A stretch of 35,172 bases of DNA from Acidobacteriota bacterium. GTDB taxonomy: Bacteria; Acidobacteriota; Vicinamibacteria; Vicinamibacterales; UBA2999. Where the stretch lies: the NCBI GenBank assembly GCA_016184455.1, contig JACPCS010000085.1, positions 1-35,172 on the forward strand, given 5' to 3'. The notes beneath the pieces are model-generated. The model saw only the letters and a list, made by a program, of their open reading frames with translations, was not told where the DNA came from and did no database searches. Each line of letters opens with the position of its first letter. Positions within the stretch are counted from its first letter, which is position 1. Below are positions 25,679 through 32,280 of this stretch, one piece after another. A program made the translations under genes and the position numbers.

Positions 25679-25751
25679 GGACCGCTATGCGGCTCCCGGA
25701 GCGGAGATATCGAACGGGTCACAATTCTCGGAAGGAGCCGCATAGCGGTCC
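25679..25751. repeat. Perfect 18-bp inverted repeat in the divergent promoter region
   Basis: GGACCGCTATGCGGCTCC (25679-25696) is exactly matched by its reverse complement at 25734-25751, with a 37-nt loop. The right arm ends one base before the hydrolase ATG (25753) and contains its only GGAG, so the stem would hide the ribosome site. It could instead be a pair of operator half sites between the divergent hydroxylase and hydrolase genes. Confidence 0.85.
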
Positions 25752-25752
25752 A

Positions 25753-26595
25753 ATGCAGACCGTCGCTCAACACGACCAGACCTTCGTGCTGTCGGACGGC
25801 GCGCGGTTGTCGTACACGCTGCACGGCTTGGCCCGCCGAAGCGCGGCAGAGGCGCGCGAAGGCGGGCGCCGCCTGGTGCTGATTCATTCGCTCGCGCTCG
25901 ATCGCACGATCTGGGACGACGTCGTCGCCGCGCTGCACGGTGAGGCGGACATCCTCGTCTACGACTGCCGCGGGCACGGCCGATCGGACCATCACGCTGG
26001 AACGTATACGGCGGAATCGTTCGCGCGCGATCTGGCCGAGCTCGTCGACCATGTCGAATGGCCGAACGCGACGATCGCCGGCTGCTCGATGGGCGGCTCG
26101 GTGGCGATGGCGTTCGCCGGCCTCTTCCCCGCGCGTGTCACGGCGCTCGGCCTCATCGACACCACCGCCTGGTATGGTCCCGACGCCGCGACGCAGTTTC
26201 GGCAGCGCGCCGAGGCCGCGCGCGCCAAGGGCATGGCGGGGATGATCGACTTCCAGCTCACACGGTGGTTCTCGGACGCGTTCCGCGCCGCCCGGCCCGA
26301 CGTGTTGGAGCGGTTATCGGCCGCCTATGTCGCCAACGACTTCGACTGCTATGCCGCCAGCTGTGCCCTGCTGGGCGACGTCGACGTGCGCGCGCATCTG
26401 CCCGCCTTCCGCATGCCGGTCTCGGTCGTCGTCGGCGAGGAGGACTACGCCACTCCGGTCGACATGGCCAGGCAGATCCACGCGGCCATTCCGCACTCGA
26501 CGCTGACGGTGCTGCCGAAGGCCCGGCATCTCACCCCGGTCGAGCGCCCCGACGCGATTGCCGAGATGCTGGGGGGACTGCTCCGGCAAAGCTGA
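25753..26595 (+). CDS. Alpha/beta hydrolase (3-oxoadipate enol-lactonase-like)
   Basis: A 280-aa cytoplasmic alpha/beta hydrolase. Seen: LVLIHSLALDRTIWDDVVAAL (oxyanion-hole region), YDCRGHGRSD, the nucleophile elbow AGCSMGGSVAM, an acid in VVVGEEDYATPV and the catalytic His in ARHLTPVERP. The arrangement is that of 3-oxoadipate enol-lactonase and other ring-cleavage hydrolases, though related esterases look the same. It is divergent from the hydroxylase operon and probably shares its control region. ATG 25753 gives the usual length; an in-frame ATG at 25687 would put the inverted repeat in coding sequence. It fits a step after ring opening in the neighbouring pathway. Confidence 0.88.
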   Translation: MQTVAQHDQTFVLSDGARLSYTLHGLARRSAAEAREGGRRLVLIHSLALDRTIWDDVVAALHGEADILVYDCRGHGRSDHHAGTYTAESFARDLAELVDHVEWPNATIAGCSMGGSVAMAFAGLFPARVTALGLIDTTAWYGPDAATQFRQRAEAARAKGMAGMIDFQLTRWFSDAFRAARPDVLERLSAAYVANDFDCYAASCALLGDVDVRAHLPAFRMPVSVVVGEEDYATPVDMARQIHAAIPHSTLTVLPKARHLTPVERPDAIAEMLGGLLRQS

Positions 26596-26596
26596 G

Positions 26597-26666
26597 CCAC
26601 GAAGGTCGCGAAGAACACGAACTTCCTGAAAGGAATCGTTCTTCGTGATTTTCGTGGCCTTCGTGG
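26597..26666. repeat. CCACGAAGG-type inverted repeat
   Basis: Arm 26597-26621 (CCACGAAGGTCGCGAAGAAC then ACGAA) pairs with 26642-26666 at 21 of 25 positions, with a 20-nt loop. Units of this CACGAAGG type recur between genes in many environmental bacterial genomes. It stands just after the hydrolase stop and 40 bp before the ThDP gene, where it could act as a terminator. Confidence 0.7.
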
Positions 26667-26705
26667 TTTACACTTTCCGCCAAGATTTTTCCGAGAGGAG
26701 ATGCG

Positions 26706-28649
26706 ATGGCCAGGAAGCTTTCCGTGGATCGTCGGAACTTTCTGAAGGGTGCGGCAGTGACGGGCGCCGCGGCGCTCGTGCCCGACGCGGTGACAGCCGC
26801 CGCCCAGGCCCCGCCGGCCGAGGCGGGCCAGGCGGCACGCCCGGCGGCGGCGACGGCGGCCCGGGAGGCCGACCCGGTCGTCGAAGTGGCCGGCGAAACG
26901 ACCGCGCGCCCCGGCGGCGACTTCATGGTGGACGTCCTCAAGTCGCTCAACATCGAGTACGTCGCCAGCAACCCCGGCTCGAGCTTCCGCGGCATTCATG
27001 AGTCGATCATCAACTACGGCGGCAACACGATGCCGGAGTTCATCACCTGCTGCCACGAAGAGTCGTCAGTGGCGATGGCGCACGCCTACTTCAAGGTGGA
27101 AGGCAAGCCGATGGCGGTGCTGGCGCATGGAACGGTGGGCCTGCAGCACGCCGCGATGGCGATCTACAACGCCTACTGCGACCGCGTGCCGGTCTACCTC
27201 ATGGCCGGCAACTCGCTCGACGCGACGATGCGCCGCCCCGGCGTCGAGTGGGCGCACAGCGTGCAGGACGCGGCGGCGATGGTGCGCGACTTCATCAAGT
27301 GGGACGACAACCCGTACTCGCTGCCGCACTTCGCCGAGTCGGCCGTCCGCGCCTACAAGATCGCGATGACGCCGCCGATGATGCCGGTGCTCATCGTCCT
27401 CGACGGCGGACTCCAGGAGGATCCGATTTCGCCCGAGGTCGCGCCGAGGCTGCGGGTGCCGAAGCTGACGCTCGCGGCGCCGCCGCAGGGTGACTCGGGG
27501 GCGGTGGCCGAGGCGGCGCGCCTGCTCGTCAACGCGCAGAATCCGGTGATTGTGGCCGACCGCCTGGCGCGCACGCCCGCGGGCATCCAGCGCCTCATCG
27601 AGCTGGCCGAGGCCCTCCAGGCGCCGGTCATCGACCAGCGCGGGCGCATGAACATTCCGTCGCGCCATCCGCTGAATCAGAGCGAGAGCGCCGGGCAGCA
27701 GATTGCCAACGCCGACGTCATCCTCGGCCTCGAGCTCACCGACTTCTGGGGCACGGTCAACGCGTTCCGCGACGCGCTGCACCGCAGCTCGCGCTCGCGC
27801 ATCCGGCCGGGCACGCGCCTCATCAGCATCAACTCGGTGGATCTCTTCGCCAAGAGCAACTTCCAGGACTTCCAGCGGTATCCCGAAGTCGACGTCGCGA
27901 TGGCGGCCGATGCCGAGGCGACGCTGCCGGCGCTGACCGAAGCGGTCAAGCGACTGACGACCGACGACCGGCGCCGCGCCTTCCAGGAGCGGCGCACCCG
28001 GCTGGAGGAGGCGCACGCCCGCGCCCGCCAGGCGTCGAAGGCCGAAGCGGCCCACGCGTGGGACGCGTCGCCGATCAGCACGGCGCGCATGGCGGCCGAA
28101 CTGTGGAACGTGATTCGCGCCGAGGACTGGTCGCTCGTCTCCGAGAGCGGCAACACGAGCGGCTGGGCGTTCCGCCTCTGGGACTTCGAGAAGCACCATC
28201 AGCACCTGGGCGACTCGGGCGGCGCGGGCGTCGGCTACGGCGCGCCCGCCGCGGTGGGCGGTGCGCTCGCCAACAAGAAGCACGGGCGGATCTCGGTCAA
28301 CATCCAGGGCGACGGCGACTTCCTCTACGCGCCCGGTGTCTGGTGGACGGCGGCGCACCACCGCATCCCCATTCTGACGGTGATGCACAACAACCGCGCG
28401 TATCACCAGGAAGTGATGCACATCCAGCGCATGGCCAACTGGCATCAGCGCGGCATCGACCGGCACCACATCGGGACGACGATCACGAACCCGAATGTCG
28501 ATTTCGCCAAGATCGCTCAGGGGATGGGGGTCTACGCGGAAGGGCCGATCACGAACCCGCGGGACCTCGCGCCCGCGTTCCAGCGCGCGCTCGCCGTCGT
28601 CAAGAAGGGCGAGCCGGCGCTCGTCGACGTCGTCACGCAGCCGCGGTAA
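26706..28649 (+). CDS. Tat-exported thiamine-diphosphate-dependent enzyme (acetolactate synthase/benzoylformate decarboxylase-like)
   Basis: A 647-aa ThDP enzyme of the acetolactate synthase/pyruvate oxidase/benzoylformate decarboxylase superfamily, exported folded. Seen: a Tat signal with DRRNFLK at 8-14 and a following hydrophobic run, an Ala/Pro-rich linker at about 32-65, the PYR domain with the catalytic Glu in ITCCHEESSVAMAHAYFK (near 118), a central domain (about 255-430) and the PP domain with the Mg/ThDP motif QGDGDFLY ... VMHNN near 535-565. Cytoplasmic location is the rule for this family, so Tat export is unusual. The RGPDG-type FAD site of pyruvate oxidase is not evident. A cytochrome c gene starts 7 bp after its stop, suggesting an oxidative reaction feeding the respiratory chain. 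Confidence 0.9.
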   Translation: MARKLSVDRRNFLKGAAVTGAAALVPDAVTAAAQAPPAEAGQAARPAAATAAREADPVVEVAGETTARPGGDFMVDVLKSLNIEYVASNPGSSFRGIHESIINYGGNTMPEFITCCHEESSVAMAHAYFKVEGKPMAVLAHGTVGLQHAAMAIYNAYCDRVPVYLMAGNSLDATMRRPGVEWAHSVQDAAAMVRDFIKWDDNPYSLPHFAESAVRAYKIAMTPPMMPVLIVLDGGLQEDPISPEVAPRLRVPKLTLAAPPQGDSGAVAEAARLLVNAQNPVIVADRLARTPAGIQRLIELAEALQAPVIDQRGRMNIPSRHPLNQSESAGQQIANADVILGLELTDFWGTVNAFRDALHRSSRSRIRPGTRLISINSVDLFAKSNFQDFQRYPEVDVAMAADAEATLPALTEAVKRLTTDDRRRAFQERRTRLEEAHARARQASKAEAAHAWDASPISTARMAAELWNVIRAEDWSLVSESGNTSGWAFRLWDFEKHHQHLGDSGGAGVGYGAPAAVGGALANKKHGRISVNIQGDGDFLYAPGVWWTAAHHRIPILTVMHNNRAYHQEVMHIQRMANWHQRGIDRHHIGTTITNPNVDFAKIAQGMGVYAEGPITNPRDLAPAFQRALAVVKKGEPALVDVVTQPR

Positions 28650-28656
28650 GGGCGTC

Positions 28657-29016
28657 ATGAAGAAGCTGTTCGGTGCTGCTGTCCTGCTCCTGGCCGCCGC
28701 CGTCGCGACGGCCCAGGAGCCCAAGCCCGCCGCGCAGGCCGCGCCGGCGGGCAACGCAGAGACGGGCGCCACGCTGTGGCGCAACGTGGGCTGCTGGCAG
28801 TGCCACGGGTACGAGGCGCAGGGCGGCGCCGCCGGACCGCGGCTCTCGGGCCGCAACCTGCCCTGGACCGGTTTCTCCGCGTACGTGCGGCGGCCGGCCA
28901 ACCAGATGCCGCTCTACACGGAGAAGGTGCTGCCGACGACCGACCTGGCGCACATTTACGCCTACGTGCAGTCGCGCCCGGCTCCGGCGCAGAACGTTCC
29001 GCTCTTACAGAAATAA
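28657..29016 (+). CDS. Small monohaem cytochrome c
   Basis: A 119-aa exported cytochrome c. Seen: a signal peptide at about 1-19 (ATAQEP cleavage region), an Ala/Pro linker, a single haem motif CWQCH at 46-50 with GCWQCHGYEAQGGAAGPRLSG, and a likely axial Met84 (NQMPLYTEKVL), then LAHIYAYVQSRP as the C-terminal helix. The layout is a class I cytochrome. It is 7 bp after the ThDP enzyme gene and probably its electron acceptor. A bidirectional inverted repeat follows its stop. Confidence 0.92.
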   Translation: MKKLFGAAVLLLAAAVATAQEPKPAAQAAPAGNAETGATLWRNVGCWQCHGYEAQGGAAGPRLSGRNLPWTGFSAYVRRPANQMPLYTEKVLPTTDLAHIYAYVQSRPAPAQNVPLLQK

Positions 29017-29020
29017 AAAA

Positions 29021-29086
29021 ACTCCCAACGCCCAATTCCACAACTCCCAAACGTTGGGAGTTGAGTCTTGGGAGTTGGGAGTTGAG
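29021..29086. repeat. CAACTCCCAA inverted-repeat element (1)
   Basis: CAACTCCCAA at 29041-29050 and TTGGGAGTTG at 29054-29063 form a 10-bp stem with a 3-nt loop. Further ACTCCCAA (29021) and TTGGGAGT/TTGGGAGTTG copies flank it up to 29086. It lies between the convergent cytochrome c and secreted-protein genes, so it probably acts as a bidirectional terminator. A second copy is at 30429-30494. Confidence 0.8.
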
Positions 29087-29117
29087 CGCGAGGCAGCAGC
29101 GCCGCGCTGGCCTCGCG

Positions 29118-29957
29118 CTACTGCCGTCCCGTCATCTTCAGGAACTGCTGGTTCTCGTGGCAGATGAACTCGATCATCTCCGAGCCGTCGGCCACGATGA
29201 CCTGCTCGACCCGCACGGTAAACGGCCTGGCGTACGCCTTCGGGTCGTTGATGGTGACGTCGATGTGCAGGTTCCCGAAGTTCACGCGCCGGAATCGCTC
29301 GGTCATCTGCAGCGCGTCGGTATACGGACTGCCCCGGGAGTCGAGCCACCCGTCGCCCGGGTTGCCGCCCTGCACGCCACGGAAGTTATTCGTCTCGACG
29401 ACAAGCGTGTCGCCCTCCCACCGGCCGACCGAGTAGCCGTGCCAGTACGGCTGCGGCTCGCCCAGTTTCGGCAGCCGCCGGCCGTCGGTATAGATCGTCC
29501 GCAGCATGTAGTTCGATTCGTGGACGATGAGCGTCTTGTGCGGCAGCTGGATGATCTCACGCGGCTGCGGGTCGTTGTGAAACTGCCCCGGGCCCTGCGG
29601 GAGACAGAGGCCGTCTGGATTGTCGTAGCCACCCGTCCGCTTCGTGACGAGCTCGGTTGCCCATGGCAGATACGGCGGCCCCTCCTTGAAGCCCGCGCCG
29701 ATGTTGCCCATGGTTGCGAGCGGCGGCTGTCCGGCTGGCGCGCTGCCCGGCTTCTCGACGCGGTTGGTGCGCATCCAGATGCCGGACAGATCCGGCTTGC
29801 CGTCGGGCGCGCGCCGCGCGGCCGCGGTGAGGTTCACCCTGCCGTCGGGACCCGTGGGCACGCCCGGCTTCGGGTGGAGCGGCCACTGCGCGGAGAGCGC
29901 GGGTGAATAGGCAGCGGCCATCGCCGCTGCCAGCAGCGTCGCCGTGAGCCGTGTCAT
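29118..29957 (-). CDS. Secreted PDLSGIW-motif protein, paralogue 1
   Basis: A 279-aa exported protein of a conserved hypothetical family common in Acidobacteriota-like genomes. Seen: signal peptide at about 1-23 (SPALSAQW), PKPGVPTGPDGRVNLTAAA, then the hallmark GKPDLSGIWMRTNR, LCLPQGPGQFHNDPQPREI, HGYSVGRWEGDTLVVETNNF and a closing FICHENQQFLKMTGRQ. A beta-rich fold is suggested by the many short polar strands. Its function is not known. It is one of three tandem paralogues; the last 16 residues are identical to those of the copy at 30495. Confidence 0.88.
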   Translation of the reverse strand: MTRLTATLLAAAMAAAYSPALSAQWPLHPKPGVPTGPDGRVNLTAAARRAPDGKPDLSGIWMRTNRVEKPGSAPAGQPPLATMGNIGAGFKEGPPYLPWATELVTKRTGGYDNPDGLCLPQGPGQFHNDPQPREIIQLPHKTLIVHESNYMLRTIYTDGRRLPKLGEPQPYWHGYSVGRWEGDTLVVETNNFRGVQGGNPGDGWLDSRGSPYTDALQMTERFRRVNFGNLHIDVTINDPKAYARPFTVRVEQVIVADGSEMIEFICHENQQFLKMTGRQ

Positions 29958-29975
29958 GTCGGCCTCCCGGACTGC

Positions 29976-30374
29976 TTACTGCGGGGTCTGGCTGGTGCCG
30001 GCGAACAGCCGCAGCCCGGTCTTCGCGTTGGTGACGACCTGGGCGTTGGCGTTGTTCGACCCGTTCTTCGCGGCCGTCCCCTCGATGGTGACCTCGTCAC
30101 CCGGCTTCAGCGAGAACCGCGTCCACCCGAGCCGCATGAGGCCGTTCGGGCTCGCCAGCTCGAATCCCCAGTTGGCGACCTTCCCGTCGGCGCCCTTGAT
30201 GTCGACGTAGATCCAAGCATGCGGGTTGGTCCACTCGAGCTTGGTGACGGCGCCCGTCAGCTTGACCGGCTTGTCGGCGTCGAATTCGGCCGAAAACGCG
30301 TGATGCGCCACTACCGACCGCCCGGCCAGGAGGAGCGCGATCCCGACAACGACAACAGCGGCCTTGATCTTCAT
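29976..30374 (-). CDS. DUF6152-like secreted protein
   Basis: A 132-aa exported protein matching the DUF6152 pattern: signal peptide to about residue 23 (SVVAHH), then HHAFSAEFDADKPVKLTGAV then TKLEWTNPHAWIYVDIKG, NWGFELASPNGLMRLGWTRF and LKPGDEVTIEG. The family occurs widely near the PDLSGIW proteins in related genomes and has no established function. An HH pair right after the signal could bind metal, which is a guess. ATG 30374 gives the expected signal peptide; the upstream frame extension to 30452 would be spurious, as it reads through the inverted repeat. It precedes paralogue 1 by 18 bp in transcription order. Confidence 0.88.
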   Translation of the reverse strand: MKIKAAVVVVGIALLLAGRSVVAHHAFSAEFDADKPVKLTGAVTKLEWTNPHAWIYVDIKGADGKVANWGFELASPNGLMRLGWTRFSLKPGDEVTIEGTAAKNGSNNANAQVVTNAKTGLRLFAGTSQTPQ

Positions 30375-30428
30375 GCACACACCTCCGCGTAAATCGGCGC
30401 CAATTGTGGGGCCGAACCCCTGGTACGT

Positions 30429-30494
30429 CAACTCCCAACGCTCAACTCCCAACGCCCAACCTTGGGAGTTGGCGTGTTTGGGAATTGGGAGTTG
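30429..30494. repeat. CAACTCCCAA inverted-repeat element (2)
   Basis: CAACTCCCAA at 30429-30438 and 30443-30452 face TTGGGAGTTG at 30462-30471 and TTGGGAATTGGGAGTTG at 30478-30494. This is the same unit and layout as the element at 29021. Its end abuts the stop codon of the paralogue at 30495-31319. It fills most of the gap before the DUF6152-like gene. Confidence 0.8.
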
Positions 30495-31319
30495 CTATTG
30501 CCGGCCGGTCATCTTCAGGAACTGCTGGTTCTCGTGGCAGATGTACTCGATCAGCTCCGAGCCGTCGGCCACGATCACCTGCTCGACGCCGACGGTAAAC
30601 GGCCTCGCATAGGCCTTCGGATCGTCGACCGTGAAATCGATCTGCAGATTGCCGAAATTCACCCGCCGAAAACGTTCGGTCAGCCGCAGCGCGTCGGTGA
30701 ACGGGCTGCCGTTGAAATCCAGCCACCCGTCGCCGCGGAAGTTGTTCGAGTCGACGACGAGCGTGTCGCCCTCCCACCGCCCGACCGAGTAGCCGTGCCA
30801 GTACGGCTGCGGCTCGCCCTGCTTCGGCAACCGCCGGCCGTCGGTGTAAATCGTGCGAATCATGTAGTTCGATTCGTGCACGAGGATCGTCTTGTGTGGC
30901 AGCTGGATGATCTCCTTCGGCTGCGGGTCCAGGTGGAACTGCAGTGGGCCCTGCGGGAGGCACAGAGAGTCCGGGTTGTCCAGCTGGTTTTCCGCGAGGC
31001 GCTTCTTCATGAGCTGCGCGGCCCATGGCTGATAGGGCAACCCGCCCGGCATCCCGGCTCCGGCGTCGTTGAACGTCGCCAGCGGCGGCCGGCCCGGCGG
31101 CGCGCTCCCCGGCTTCTCCGTGCGCGTCGTCCGCATCCAGATGCCGGAGAGATCCGCCCTGCCCTCCGGCGTACGCGGCGCAGGTGCGGTGAGATTGACC
31201 TTACCGTCCGGTCCTTTCGGGACGCCTGGTTTCGGGTGGAGCGCCCACTGCGCAGACAGCGTGGGTGAGAACGCGGCAGTGATCGCCGCTGCCAGCAGCG
31301 TCGTGGTGAACCGTGTCAT
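30495..31319 (-). CDS. Secreted PDLSGIW-motif protein, paralogue 2
   Basis: A 274-aa exported protein of the same family as its two neighbours. Seen: signal peptide at about 1-23 (SPTLSAQW), PKPGVPKGPDGKVNLTAPA, GRADLSGIWMRTTR (Pro of PDLSG changed to Ala), LCLPQGPLQFHLDPQPKEI, HGYSVGRWEGDTLVVDSNNF and the closing ENQQFLKMTGRQ. Compared with paralogue 1 it lacks a VQGGNPG segment after FRG. Function unknown. It reads into the inverted repeat, then the DUF6152-like gene in the same direction. Confidence 0.88.
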   Translation of the reverse strand: MTRFTTTLLAAAITAAFSPTLSAQWALHPKPGVPKGPDGKVNLTAPAPRTPEGRADLSGIWMRTTRTEKPGSAPPGRPPLATFNDAGAGMPGGLPYQPWAAQLMKKRLAENQLDNPDSLCLPQGPLQFHLDPQPKEIIQLPHKTILVHESNYMIRTIYTDGRRLPKQGEPQPYWHGYSVGRWEGDTLVVDSNNFRGDGWLDFNGSPFTDALRLTERFRRVNFGNLQIDFTVDDPKAYARPFTVGVEQVIVADGSELIEYICHENQQFLKMTGRQ

Positions 31320-31372
31320 GGCTCGCCTCCGGTGTGCGTACGGCTGCCCCTGGCTCGAACGCGTGGCCGATT

Positions 31373-32218
31373 CTACTGCCGCCCCGTCATCTTCAGGAAC
31401 TGCTGGTTCTCGTGGCAGATGAACTCCACCATTTCCCAGCCGTCGGCGACGATGACCTGTTCGACGCGCACCGTGAACGGACGCGTGTAGGCCTTCGGGT
31501 CGTCTATGGTGACGTCGATGTGGAGGTTGCCGAAGTTCACGCGCTGGAACCGTTCCGTCAACTGCAGCGCGTCGGTGAACGGGCTGCCCAACTGATCGAG
31601 CCAGCCGTCACTGGGGTGGCCCCCCTGCACGCCGCGGAAGTTATTCGACTCGACGACGAACGTGGTGCCATCCCACCGCGCGATGGAGTACCCGTGCCAG
31701 GTTGGCTGCGGCTCGCCCCGTTTCGGCAGCGGCCGGCCGTCGGTGTAAATCGTGCGGCGGCCGTAATTCGACTCATAGATGATGAGCGTACGCTGCGGCA
31801 TCTGGTAGATCTGCCGGGGCTGCGGGTCGAGGTGGTACTGCAGCGGCCCCTGCGGCAGGCAGAGCGCGTCGGGATTGTCGTAGCGCTGGTTGGCGACGCG
31901 TTTGTTCGAGAGCTCCTTGGCCCACGGCTGGTAGGGCAATCCGCCGACCATGTTCACGCCGATGTTGGCGAACACCGCCAGCGGGGGACGTCCGGGCGGC
32001 GCCTCGCCCGGCTTTTCGCGGCGGGGCGAGACATCCCAGATGCCCGAGAGATCCGGCTTGCCGTCCGGCGTGCGGGGCGCGGCAGCGGTGAGGTTCACTT
32101 TGCCGTCCGGGCCTTTCGGCACCCCCGGTGGGTCGCGGCGCGGCCACTGCGCGTGCAGCGTGGCCGAGACGGCAACGGCGAGCGCCGCTGCGATGAGCGT
32201 CGTGGTGAACCGTCTCAT
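31373..32218 (-). CDS. Secreted PDLSGIW-motif protein, paralogue 3
   Basis: A 281-aa exported protein, the first of the three in transcription order. Seen: signal peptide at about 1-23 (SATLHAQW), GPDGKVNLTAAAP, GKPDLSGIWDVSPR, LCLPQGPLQYHLDPQPRQI, HGYSIARWDGTTFVVESNNF and the closing FICHENQQFLKMTGRQ. A strong GGAGGAGAG site precedes ATG 32218. A much longer in-frame reading upstream runs antisense-like through the kinase gene and is rejected. The gene is 62 bp after the kinase stop and 53 bp before paralogue 2, so the three may follow the kinase in one transcription unit. Confidence 0.88.
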   Translation of the reverse strand: MRRFTTTLIAAALAVAVSATLHAQWPRRDPPGVPKGPDGKVNLTAAAPRTPDGKPDLSGIWDVSPRREKPGEAPPGRPPLAVFANIGVNMVGGLPYQPWAKELSNKRVANQRYDNPDALCLPQGPLQYHLDPQPRQIYQMPQRTLIIYESNYGRRTIYTDGRPLPKRGEPQPTWHGYSIARWDGTTFVVESNNFRGVQGGHPSDGWLDQLGSPFTDALQLTERFQRVNFGNLHIDVTIDDPKAYTRPFTVRVEQVIVADGWEMVEFICHENQQFLKMTGRQ

Positions 32219-32280
32219 CTCTCCTCCGGTGTGCGCGCCATTGTGAGCGGCGCGCGGAGCGCGCGTCAAGCAGCGAGCGG

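Noticed and set aside
29021..30494. Repeated CAACTCCCAA units as a CRISPR-like array
   Set aside because: Units are 10 bp, inverted and irregularly spaced, with no spacers and no cas genes.
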